Shown here: piece after piece, positions 1 through 5,771 of the stretch | How positions within the stretch are numbered: the stretch's first letter is position 1 | How the letters are laid out: every line of letters begins with the position of its first letter | Origin: Brevundimonas sp. | GTDB taxonomy: Bacteria > Pseudomonadota > Alphaproteobacteria > Caulobacterales > Caulobacteraceae | Direction of reading: 5' to 3' | DNA: 9,178 nt | NCBI GenBank assembly: GCA_020253595.1 | Contig: JADCBH010000185.1 | Location: 1 to 9,178 of the forward strand | Made by a program: the position numbers and the translations under genes | The notes under the pieces: model-generated | Seen by the model: only the letters and a program-made list of their open reading frames with translations | What the model was told of the DNA's origin: nothing | The model's database searches: none

Positions 1-54
1 GATGAAGTGTGCGGTCACGGGCGGCGTCCGGGCTGGGCGTTGCGGGAGGGTTGC

Positions 55-83
55 AATCTAGGCCCGACAACCCCCGGCCACAA
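55..83 (-). promoter_or_regulatory. possible housekeeping (sigma-73-like) promoter reading out of the window
   Basis: On the minus strand a -35-like TTGTGGC (83-77) is followed after 14 bases by CCTAGATT (62-55). As I recall it, the Caulobacter housekeeping consensus is TTGACGS, 10-14 bases, then GCTANAWC, so the agreement is 5 of 7 and 6 of 8. It would drive a minus-strand gene beyond the left edge. No start codon belonging to that gene can be confirmed in the 92 bases before the window edge. A GGGTTG/CAACCC inverted repeat (48-53 and 68-73) overlaps the site. This is a motif match only. Confidence 0.3.
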
Positions 84-92
84 CATCTTGTG

Positions 93-275
93 TCAGGATG
101 CGGCGACCAGGCGCCGAAGCTTGGCAACGGCCAGTCGCTCGACCGCCTTGGGTTCGGCGGCCGGCCCGACCGCTGTCGCCTCTACACCCGTAGCCACATG
201 GACCGCCGTGACCTTCAGAAAGGCCCCATTGCGGGTCGCCTCAAGGATGACCTCGCCGAGGTCTTCCACTGTCAC
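93..275 (-). CDS. small conserved alphaproteobacterial protein coupled to hemA (DUF6898-like)
   Basis: A 60-residue protein with no signal peptide or membrane segment. Its core, KVTAVHVATGVEATAVGPA (about residues 21-39), followed by a basic AVERLAVAKLRRL tail, resembles a short family I recall as DUF6898, found behind hemA in alphaproteobacteria; this is from memory. The sequence suggests a small beta hairpin plus a C-terminal helix. The start is GTG at 275, and its GTGA overlaps the hemA stop TGA (274-272), a typical translational-coupling arrangement, so the two genes should be co-expressed. A second GTG two codons downstream is an alternative start. No function is known to me; co-expression suggests a link to heme supply or simply a shared transcript. 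No intrinsic terminator with a U-tract is visible after it. Confidence 0.7.
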   Translation of the reverse strand: MTVEDLGEVILEATRNGAFLKVTAVHVATGVEATAVGPAAEPKAVERLAVAKLRRLVAAS

Positions 276-1498
276 GCCGCCGCCGGCATCCGCGCGACGT
301 TGCAGTGGGTCCAGAGCCGGTCCATCGCAGTCACGAGAGCGTCCATCATGCCATCATCGTGGTCCGGCGAAGGCGTAAAGCGCAGGCGCTCGGTCCCCTT
401 GGGAACTGTCGGATAGTTGATCGGCTGGACGTAGATACCGTGTTCTTCCAACAGCATGTCGGAGATCATCTTCGTGTGGACCGGGTCTCCCACAAAGACC
501 GGCACGATGTGGCTCTCTGACGGCATCACGGGAATGCCAGCTTCTGCGAAACGGCGCTTGAGAGTCGCGGCCCGCTCCTGATGCGCCTCACGCAATTCGG
601 GATGGGCCTTCAAATGACGGACCGATGCCAATGCACCGGCAGTCAGAGATGGCGGCAGGCTGGTCGTGAAGATGAAGCCCGCGGCCCAGCTGCGGACCGC
701 GTCCACGATCACAGCATCGGCAGCGATATAGCCGCCCATTACACCGATGGCCTTGCCGAGCGTGCATTCAATGATGTCGATGTCGACCAGGACCCCGTCC
801 CGCTCTGCCACGCCTGCGCCGGTCGCGCCGTACAGGCCGACGGCATGGACTTCATCGAGGTAAGTCAGGGCTCCGTACTTGCGGGCAAGTGCGATCGTTC
901 CCCTGAGATCGGCGATGTCGCCATCCATCGAGTAGACGCTCTCGAATGCAATCAACTTCGGTGAATCGGCCGGGGCAGCGGCCAGCAACGACTCGAGATG
1001 GGCCAGATCGTTGGGGAGAAAAACGTGGCGTTCGCAGCCACCGTTCCGAATGCCCGCAATCATCGACGCGTGGTTCAGGCTGTCCGAAAAAATGATCAGA
1101 CCGGGCAGGATCCGCTGCAACGTCGTGAGCGTTGCCTCGTTGGCCACATAGCCGGAGGTGAAAAGCAGCGCGGCTTCCTTGCGGTGCCAGGCCGCCAGTT
1201 CAGCTTCCAGATCGACCGCCGAACGTGTCGTGCCCGAGATGTTTCGCGTGCCGCCAGCCCCGGCTCCGGCCTCTCCGACCTCGGTCTGCATGGCCTCGAT
1301 CACGACAGGGTGTTGCCCCATGCCGAGATAGTCATTCGAGCACCAGATCACGACGTCCTGTTCGGAGCCGTCCGCACGACGGCGCATCGCACGCGGGAAC
1401 TGACCGCGCACCCGCTTCAGGTCGGCGAAGACGCGATAGCGACCCTCGCTCTTGACCTGGTCGACAGCGTTCTGAAAGGCGGCCTTATAGTCGAACAA
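272..1498 (-). CDS. hemA: 5-aminolevulinate synthase (C4 pathway of heme synthesis)
   Basis: A 408-residue cytosolic PLP enzyme that condenses glycine with succinyl-CoA to 5-aminolevulinate, the first committed step of heme and tetrapyrrole synthesis in alphaproteobacteria. Visible family marks are FDYKAAF at the N-terminus, SNDYLG (about 54-59), a glycine-rich GAGAGGTRNISGT stretch, DEVHAVG (215-221) with the PLP-contacting Asp and His, and TLGKAIG with the Schiff-base lysine at about residue 249, close to Lys248 of the Rhodobacter enzyme. The best start is TTG at 1498, because known HemA proteins begin directly with (M)FDYKAAF, the resulting length fits the family, and a purine-rich AGAAGAAG lies about 8 bases upstream. 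An in-frame ATG at 1564 would add 22 Arg-rich residues but has no Shine-Dalgarno sequence. A Fur-box-like site lies about 100 bases upstream, and the stop overlaps the next small gene. Confidence 0.95.
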   Translation of the reverse strand: MFDYKAAFQNAVDQVKSEGRYRVFADLKRVRGQFPRAMRRRADGSEQDVVIWCSNDYLGMGQHPVVIEAMQTEVGEAGAGAGGTRNISGTTRSAVDLEAELAAWHRKEAALLFTSGYVANEATLTTLQRILPGLIIFSDSLNHASMIAGIRNGGCERHVFLPNDLAHLESLLAAAPADSPKLIAFESVYSMDGDIADLRGTIALARKYGALTYLDEVHAVGLYGATGAGVAERDGVLVDIDIIECTLGKAIGVMGGYIAADAVIVDAVRSWAAGFIFTTSLPPSLTAGALASVRHLKAHPELREAHQERAATLKRRFAEAGIPVMPSESHIVPVFVGDPVHTKMISDMLLEEHGIYVQPINYPTVPKGTERLRFTPSPDHDDGMMDALVTAMDRLWTHCNVARMPAAA

Positions 1499-1599
1499 AA
1501 CGACGCTTCTTCTGCTTATCCGGACGTGCCGGTTTCTGCGCCGATGACACCGCAAAGTCCACATGGGGGGCAAGGCGAAAACGTCGCAAGCCCTTAATT

Positions 1600-1618
1600 G
1601 ATAACGGTTCTCATTATG
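1600..1618. promoter_or_regulatory. Fur-box-like operator upstream of hemA
   Basis: GATAACGGTTCTCATTATG on the plus strand matches the classic 19-bp Fur consensus GATAATGATTATCATTATC at 15 of 19 positions, and the palindromic arms are largely retained. It covers the last base of the final mmsB sense codon side and the mmsB stop codon (1616-1614), and lies 102 bases upstream of the proposed hemA start, where an operator or promoter for hemA is expected. Iron control of hemA through Fur or Irr is known in several alphaproteobacteria; Fur control here is inferred. I could not assign convincing -35 and -10 boxes beside it. Confidence 0.6.
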
Positions 1619-2522
1619 CTTTAGGCAAGTCGTCGAGCTTCCCGCGAAGCATTTGCAGGATGCCAGAGAAGTCGCGACCGCCGTATCCCAGCCGATCGAA
1701 CAACTGGTACAGCGCCTCGGTTTGCGCTCCCAGTGGCGTGGCCGCTCCGGCCTTGGCCGCAGCATCCTGCGCCAGCTTGAGATCCTTCAGCATCATCGCC
1801 GTGGCGAAGCCGTCGTCGTAGTCGCGATTCGACGGCGCGGTCGGCACTGGTCCGGGCCACGGGTAATAGGTCGTCACACTCCAGCTCTGCCCTGAGGATT
1901 TGGCAACGATGTCGAACATCCTGACCGGATCCAGCCCCAACTTCTCGGCCAGGGCGATCGCTTCGCAGGTGCCGAGCATGGTGATGCCCAGGATCATGTT
2001 GTTGCAGATCTTGGCCGCCTGCCCCGCCCCGTGATCGCCTGCGCGGAACGTTGCGCGGCTCATCGGCTCCAGCGCGATCTCGATACGGGGGAAATCCGGC
2101 TCGTCACAGCCGACCATGAAGGCCAGTGTGCCTGCGTCCGCCGCCATGGTGCCGCCGGACACCGGCGCGTCGGCGAAGGCGTACCCCCCGGCCTTGGCCA
2201 GCCCGGCGACCTGTCGTGCCGTGTCGACGTCGATTGTCGAGCAGTCTAGCAGGAGCGCCGAGGTCGGGGCCGCGCCAATGACCTGTTCGGCATAGACCTT
2301 CAGTACGTGAGGTCCCGCCGGCAGCATGGTGATGACCACATCGGCGTCCCGGACCGCCTCAGCCACAGATGCGACGGGTGTGCAGCCCGCCGCCCTGGCT
2401 CGCTCCAACGCCGCCTCGGACAGGTCGAAAGCCGTGACCCGATGGCCCGCCTTCGCCTGGTTGGCGGCCATGCCGCCGCCCATGTTGCCAAGGCCGATGA
2501 AGGCGATCTTGCGAGCGGTCAT
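1614..2522 (-). CDS. mmsB: 3-hydroxyisobutyrate dehydrogenase
   Basis: A 302-residue cytosolic enzyme oxidising 3-hydroxyisobutyrate to methylmalonate semialdehyde with NAD+ in valine degradation. The N-terminal Rossmann fold shows GLGNMG (10-15) and an Asp (residue 33, in AFDLS) ending beta-2, which fits preference for NAD over NADP. DAPVSGG (118-124) is the substrate-binding motif. GAGQAAKICNNM (about 165-176) carries the conserved catalytic lysine at 171. The C-terminal half is the usual all-helical dimerisation domain. Length is normal for the family (about 295-300). The ATG start is preceded by GGAG at 7 bases. It lies 68 bases downstream of a methyltransferase-like gene on the same strand and in the same neighbourhood as the hydrolase that makes its substrate (4613-5653). 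Related beta-hydroxyacid dehydrogenases (for example tartronate semialdehyde reductase) are less likely given the KICNNM motif and the neighbouring hydrolase. Confidence 0.92.
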   Translation of the reverse strand: MTARKIAFIGLGNMGGGMAANQAKAGHRVTAFDLSEAALERARAAGCTPVASVAEAVRDADVVITMLPAGPHVLKVYAEQVIGAAPTSALLLDCSTIDVDTARQVAGLAKAGGYAFADAPVSGGTMAADAGTLAFMVGCDEPDFPRIEIALEPMSRATFRAGDHGAGQAAKICNNMILGITMLGTCEAIALAEKLGLDPVRMFDIVAKSSGQSWSVTTYYPWPGPVPTAPSNRDYDDGFATAMMLKDLKLAQDAAAKAGAATPLGAQTEALYQLFDRLGYGGRDFSGILQMLRGKLDDLPKA

Positions 2523-2590
2523 GAGGCATCTCCGGATGCGGTCTGGCTTTCGCCCGGGTTACCCCCTCGTCCGCCGCCTCGCCAGTCCCG

Positions 2591-3358
2591 TCAGGCCGGT
2601 TTGCGGAACCTCAGCATGAACTGATCAGTCTGGCCCCGGATGTCAGCATCGAAGACGTTGGCGGTTCGCGGGTCATCGGGACGGGCCAGGATGTCGCTCT
2701 CGGCCTCCAACACAAAACCGGCTGCCTCGACCTCGCGGCGCACGTCGGCGATATCGATGCGATGCAGGCTATCGGCCACGCCGAGACCCGCTCCAGCTAG
2801 CGCCGAATGGTCGACGATGACGTACAGCCCGCCGGGCTTCAGCGCCGCGAACACCGCCGCGTTGACCCTGGCCGCCGTATCATCCGCGAAGGGCGCGAGA
2901 TGCAGGTCGTGGTAGTTCTGGGCCGTAAAGACGAGATCCAGCCCTTGCGGGAACTCCGGTGCGCCAATCGGGGAGCGCAAGGCCGAGACATTCTCATAAG
3001 CCTCGTCGACCGTGGTAAGGCTTTCGCCATAGCTGGCCTGGAAGGCAATGAACTCGGCAGGCTGCCAGGCGACGACCGAACCTTCCTCACCGACTGCGGC
3101 CGCAAAGATGCGGGTGAAGTAGCCTCCGCCGATGATCATGTCGGCGACCTTCTGACCGGCTCTTACCTGGGCGAAAGCCAGGGTCTCCGCCGCCCTGCGT
3201 CCTTCGTCTCGCGCTCGGTCGGCGGCGAGGCGATCAGAGCTGGCCAGCACCTCCGCATAGGCCGAGGCGTCTTGAGGTGCCGGCGCGAAACCGGAGACAC
3301 CGAGCAAAAGCACCGCCGAGGCAGCCGCCAAAGCAGGGTAACTGAATGAACGACGCAT
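2591..3358 (-). CDS. exported class I methyltransferase-like protein (copy 1)
   Basis: A 255-residue protein of the predicted methyltransferase family that I recall as COG4798. The N-terminus MRRSFSYPAL followed by a hydrophobic stretch ending near residue 27 (GFAPA) looks like a Sec signal peptide, so the mature protein should be periplasmic or envelope-bound. Motif I is VADMIIGGGYFTR (71-83), with an Asp and a three-glycine loop compatible with SAM binding. Later family marks are QNYHDLH (147-153), LKPGG (173-177), IVDH (181-184) and the C-terminal RGQTDQFMLRFRKP. The start is the ATG at 3358, preceded by a strong GGAGG. A longer frame starting at 3421 would bury the signal peptide. Its closest relative in view is the gene at 3790-4554. 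Substrate is unknown, and an exported SAM enzyme has no obvious methyl donor outside the cytoplasm. The family assignment is firmer than any catalytic role. Confidence 0.8.
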   Translation of the reverse strand: MRRSFSYPALAAASAVLLLGVSGFAPAPQDASAYAEVLASSDRLAADRARDEGRRAAETLAFAQVRAGQKVADMIIGGGYFTRIFAAAVGEEGSVVAWQPAEFIAFQASYGESLTTVDEAYENVSALRSPIGAPEFPQGLDLVFTAQNYHDLHLAPFADDTAARVNAAVFAALKPGGLYVIVDHSALAGAGLGVADSLHRIDIADVRREVEAAGFVLEAESDILARPDDPRTANVFDADIRGQTDQFMLRFRKPA

Positions 3359-3484
3359 TGGATCCTCCACCGCGCCAGCACGGCACCCGTTGAGCCTACG
3401 CTGGTGTGCGGCTGGCGTCATCGCGAGAGGAACAACGTGTCGCCGATTTCATGTTAGTCCATCCTCTTTCCAGCGGAGCTAAAC
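3359..3484. promoter_or_regulatory. 126-bp divergent spacer between methyltransferase copy 1 and the EthD gene
   Basis: This spacer separates two outward-reading genes, so it should hold promoters for at least the plus-strand gene, which has no upstream co-directional neighbour. Shine-Dalgarno sequences are clear at both ends: GGAGG before 3358 on the minus strand, and GGAG six bases before 3485 on the plus strand. I could not pick out convincing -35/-10 pairs or an operator palindrome. Confidence 0.4.
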
Positions 3485-3793
3485 ATGGCCCAACTCGTCG
3501 TCAGCTATGGCACGCCATCCGATCCGGCGGCGTTCGACCGTCATTACTCCGAGATCCACGTTCCACTGGCGCGGGCTATACCGGGGTTGCTTCGCTTCGA
3601 GACCTCGCGTGGGCCGGTTCTGACACCCGACGGGCCGTCGGGCGTCTATATGATTGCCATCCTCCACTTCGACACGCTGGGCGATATCGCCGCCGCCTTC
3701 GGCAGCCCGGAAGGTCAGGCCGCAGCGGCCGACGTTCCGAACTTTGCCCGCGGCGGTGCCTCGATGCTCATGTACGATACAGTGACGATCTAG
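3485..3793 (+). CDS. EthD-family protein
   Basis: A 102-residue protein with the dimeric alpha+beta-barrel (ferredoxin-like) EthD fold. Visible family marks are the opening strand QLVVSYGTPSDPAAFDRHY, the HVPLARAIPGLLRFE stretch (about 21-35) with the conserved His-Val-Pro and Ile-Pro-Gly, and SPEGQAAAADVPNFA (about 74-88) with the Ser-Pro-Glu-Gly turn. EthD itself is needed for ether degradation by a P450 in Rhodococcus, but most small members of this family have no known reaction and some act as small-molecule cyclases or degradation enzymes. It is cytosolic, with no signal peptide. The ATG has GGAG six bases upstream. It is the only plus-strand gene in the left 6 kb. It is divergent from methyltransferase copy 1 and convergent with copy 2, sharing the palindromic CTAG (3790-3793) for both stop codons. 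No P450 or ferredoxin partner is in the window. Confidence 0.85.
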   Translation: MAQLVVSYGTPSDPAAFDRHYSEIHVPLARAIPGLLRFETSRGPVLTPDGPSGVYMIAILHFDTLGDIAAAFGSPEGQAAAADVPNFARGGASMLMYDTVTI

Positions 3794-4554
3794 CCGGGCT
3801 TCCTGAAGCGATAGACGAACTGATCAGTCCGGCCCCGGATCGCCTCGTCGAAGACATTGATGGTCCGGTCGTCCCCCGGATTGCGCAGGAGCTCGCTTTC
3901 GGCCTCGAAGACGAAACCGGCGGCTTCGACTTCAGCCTTGAGGAAGTCGCCGTCTATGCGATGCAGGGTCTGCACCTCGGAAGCTCCTGTCCCAGGCCGT
4001 CCTGAATGGTCGATGACGATGTAGACACCGCCGGGCTTGAGAGCGTTGAAGACCGCTCGGTTCATCAAAGCGACATCGGTGTTGAAGCCCGGGATATGAA
4101 AGTCGTGGTACTCCTGGACCATGAACACCGCATCCAGCGGCTCGGGAAACGTCATTGAATCCAGAGCGCCCGCCAGCGGCGTGACGTTCGAGAAGGCGGC
4201 CGCGAGCGCCTCGGCCAGCGGCGTCTCACGGGTTGCAGTCCGCGTCGGGACGAATGCGTAGACACGCCCGTTGTCGCCGACGGCCGGGGCGAACAGACGG
4301 GTAAAGTAGCCCTCCTCCGGGCGGATATCGGCAATCCTCTGGCCGGGCAAAACTTCGCCAAAGATCAGCATTTCGGCCGGCTTGCGCAGGCCATCGCGCG
4401 CCACATCCTCGGCCGGCCTTCGTGGGTCCTCGATCGCTGCCGCGATGTGCGCAACTGCGCCGTCCTGCAGGGGCGCGACAGCGACGGTGGGAGAAGCGAC
4501 GCCGACAGCAAGAACGGCGAATGCAAGCGCGGCGAGATTGGATCGCGGTGTCAT
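3790..4554 (-). CDS. exported class I methyltransferase-like protein (copy 2, altered SAM loop)
   Basis: A 254-residue paralogue of the 2591-3358 product. The N-terminus MTPRSNLAALAFAVLAVG ending near ASPTVAVA is a likely Sec signal peptide. Alignment by eye is collinear throughout: KPAEMLIFGEVLPGQRIAD, EGYFTRLFAPAVG (81-93), QEYHDFH (147-153), LKPGG (172-176), IDHS, TLHRID, EVEAAGF and RGRTDQFVYRFRKPG. The odd feature is motif I, where the usual glycine-rich loop reads DIRPEEGYF (76-84): two glutamates replace the glycines present in copy 1, which may weaken or abolish SAM binding. The ATG start has a strong AGGAGG at 7 bases. It follows the hydrolase gene by 58 bases on the same strand with no terminator seen, so these two are probably co-transcribed. 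Substrate and function are unknown. Confidence 0.8.
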   Translation of the reverse strand: MTPRSNLAALAFAVLAVGVASPTVAVAPLQDGAVAHIAAAIEDPRRPAEDVARDGLRKPAEMLIFGEVLPGQRIADIRPEEGYFTRLFAPAVGDNGRVYAFVPTRTATRETPLAEALAAAFSNVTPLAGALDSMTFPEPLDAVFMVQEYHDFHIPGFNTDVALMNRAVFNALKPGGVYIVIDHSGRPGTGASEVQTLHRIDGDFLKAEVEAAGFVFEAESELLRNPGDDRTINVFDEAIRGRTDQFVYRFRKPG

Positions 4555-4612
4555 CGGGGAGCCTCCTCAGCTTGGGCGAAGCTACGCTCGCGATCCGTCC
4601 AGGACGCAAGCC

Positions 4613-5653
4613 TCAAATCAGCGGCGTCCATTCCTCCTCGGGCGGCAGGGGCGCAAAGAGCGCGTCGATGACGGCGTCGGACAGGTCTTCCAGCGTCGAC
4701 GGGGACCATTGCGGCGCATTGTCCTTGTCGACGATGACCGCGCGAACGCCCTCCTGAAAATCGTGCGTCCGGACTATGCGGCCGCCGAGCCGGTATTCCA
4801 TCGCCATGACCTCGGCGAACTCTGTCATCTGGCGACCGGTACGGAGCTGTCGAAGCGTAACCTTCAAAGACTGAGGCGATTTGGTCTTGAGGATGGCCAA
4901 CTGGGCTGTCGCCCAGTCGGACCCATCGGCCTGGAGAGCCTCGAAAATGGCCTCGACGGTGTCGTGAGCAAAGCACCGGTCGATGGCCTCCCGATGCTGA
5001 GCCAAGGGTGCCGGCTCCGGCGGCGTCGCGTGCCTCTCAACAGCATTGGCTTCGCCCCTGAGGATCGCAGCCTTGAGGGCATCAATGCGATCGGCAGGAA
5101 CAAGGTTCGTGTGGATGCCCAGCGCCAGAGTATCGGCCGCTTTCAGCCTTGCCCCTGTGAGAGCCAGCCACGTCCCTGTCTCGCCGGGCAGGCGTGGCAG
5201 GAACCAGCCGCCGCCGACATCCGGGAACAGACCTATGCCGGTCTCGGGCATGGCGTAGGTCGTCCGCTCGGTGGCCACGCGCACATCGGCGGGTTCCGAA
5301 ATCCCCACGCCTCCCCCCATGACGATCCCGTCAACGACAGCCATGATCGGTTTGGGATAGGCGAACATCAGGTGGTTCAGACGATATTCGGCCCTAAAGA
5401 AAGCCTTGGCTTCGCTTGCATCGCTCGCCCCGCTCTCGGCGATCATCCGGATGTCGCCTCCCGCGCAGAACCCGCGCTCTCCAGCGTGATCCACAAGAAC
5501 CGACTCTACGGCCGGGTCATCGCGCCAGGTCACGAGGGCATCGGTCATCGCCTGACACATGGCCTGGTTCAGCGCATGGAGCGCCTTGGGTCGGTTCAGG
5601 GTGAGCCGACCGACGCGGCCTTCGATGCGGGCGAGAACGTCAGGTTCGATCAT
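4613..5653 (-). CDS. 3-hydroxyisobutyryl-CoA hydrolase (enoyl-CoA hydratase/isomerase fold)
   Basis: A 346-residue cytosolic crotonase-fold protein. Hydrolysis of 3-hydroxyisobutyryl-CoA to free 3-hydroxyisobutyrate is the valine-degradation step just before MmsB, which is encoded about 2 kb downstream on the same strand. Marks are RLTLNRPKALHALN (16-29), GFCAGGDI (61-68) forming the first part of the oxyanion hole, VMGGGVGIS (111-119) for the second, and PETGIGLFPDVGG (136-148) with the catalytic Glu and Asp typical of the hydrolase subgroup rather than plain enoyl-CoA hydratases. The length of about 345 and the long C-terminal part with IVDKDNAPQW also fit the hydrolase. The ATG at 5653 is the first usable in-frame start. 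Its Shine-Dalgarno is poorly placed (GGCGG about 13 bases upstream), and an intrinsic terminator ends 27 bases upstream, so either a promoter overlaps that region or expression depends on read-through. Confidence 0.88.
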   Translation of the reverse strand: MIEPDVLARIEGRVGRLTLNRPKALHALNQAMCQAMTDALVTWRDDPAVESVLVDHAGERGFCAGGDIRMIAESGASDASEAKAFFRAEYRLNHLMFAYPKPIMAVVDGIVMGGGVGISEPADVRVATERTTYAMPETGIGLFPDVGGGWFLPRLPGETGTWLALTGARLKAADTLALGIHTNLVPADRIDALKAAILRGEANAVERHATPPEPAPLAQHREAIDRCFAHDTVEAIFEALQADGSDWATAQLAILKTKSPQSLKVTLRQLRTGRQMTEFAEVMAMEYRLGGRIVRTHDFQEGVRAVIVDKDNAPQWSPSTLEDLSDAVIDALFAPLPPEEEWTPLI

Positions 5654-5680
5654 GACAAAGCGAATACCGCCTCGCCTCCC

Positions 5681-5712
5681 GAAAAGAAAAGCCCGACGCG
5701 TGCGCCGGGCTT
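5681..5712 (-). terminator. intrinsic terminator on the minus strand
   Basis: On the minus strand, AAGCCCG (5712-5706) and CGGGCTT (5695-5689) form a GC-rich stem around a ten-base inner segment that can pair further (GC/GC with loop). It is followed at once by the T-rich tract TTTTCTTTTC (5690-5681, partly inside the stem end). It would end transcription of the lipoprotein gene, whose stop is 60 bases upstream. Because it also lies 27 bases before the hydrolase start codon, an attenuator role is possible. Confidence 0.75.
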
Positions 5713-5729
5713 GCAGGTGAGGTGATGAT

Positions 5730-5753
5730 GGGTGTCCTCAAAGAGAACATCCC
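5730..5753 (-). other. RNA hairpin preceding the terminator (24 nt)
   Basis: In minus-strand RNA, GGG-A-TGTTCTC (5753-5743) pairs with GAGGACA-CCC (5739-5730) around a TTT loop: ten pairs with one bulged A and one G-U wobble. The wobble becomes a C-A mismatch on the plus strand, so the fold favours minus-strand RNA. It sits between the lipoprotein stop codon (5774-5772) and the terminator. With that terminator it could be the 3' end of a small RNA, a 3'UTR stabiliser or half of an attenuator. Only the fold is seen; the role is not. Confidence 0.45.
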
Positions 5754-5771
5754 TCTGGTTAGCTGAATTGG

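Noticed and set aside
998..1597. 199-residue plus-strand frame
   Set aside because: Antisense of hemA with no domain pattern of its own.
1499..1765. N-terminal extension of the hemA frame up to 1765 (497 residues in all)
   Set aside because: It runs back through the mmsB coding end and the Fur-box-like site, and is Cys/Arg-rich and unlike HemA; the family starts at FDYKAAF.
4382..5725. 447-residue open frame on the plus strand
   Set aside because: Antisense shadow of the hydrolase and methyltransferase copy 2; Arg/Gly-rich with no recognisable motif, while the minus-strand proteins show clear family signatures.
5703..5750. Possible leader peptide starting at ATG 5750 (MFSLRTPIITSP...) for classic attenuation
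   Set aside because: The purine-rich sequence directly abuts the ATG with no spacing, and the peptide has no run of regulatory amino-acid codons beyond two isoleucines.
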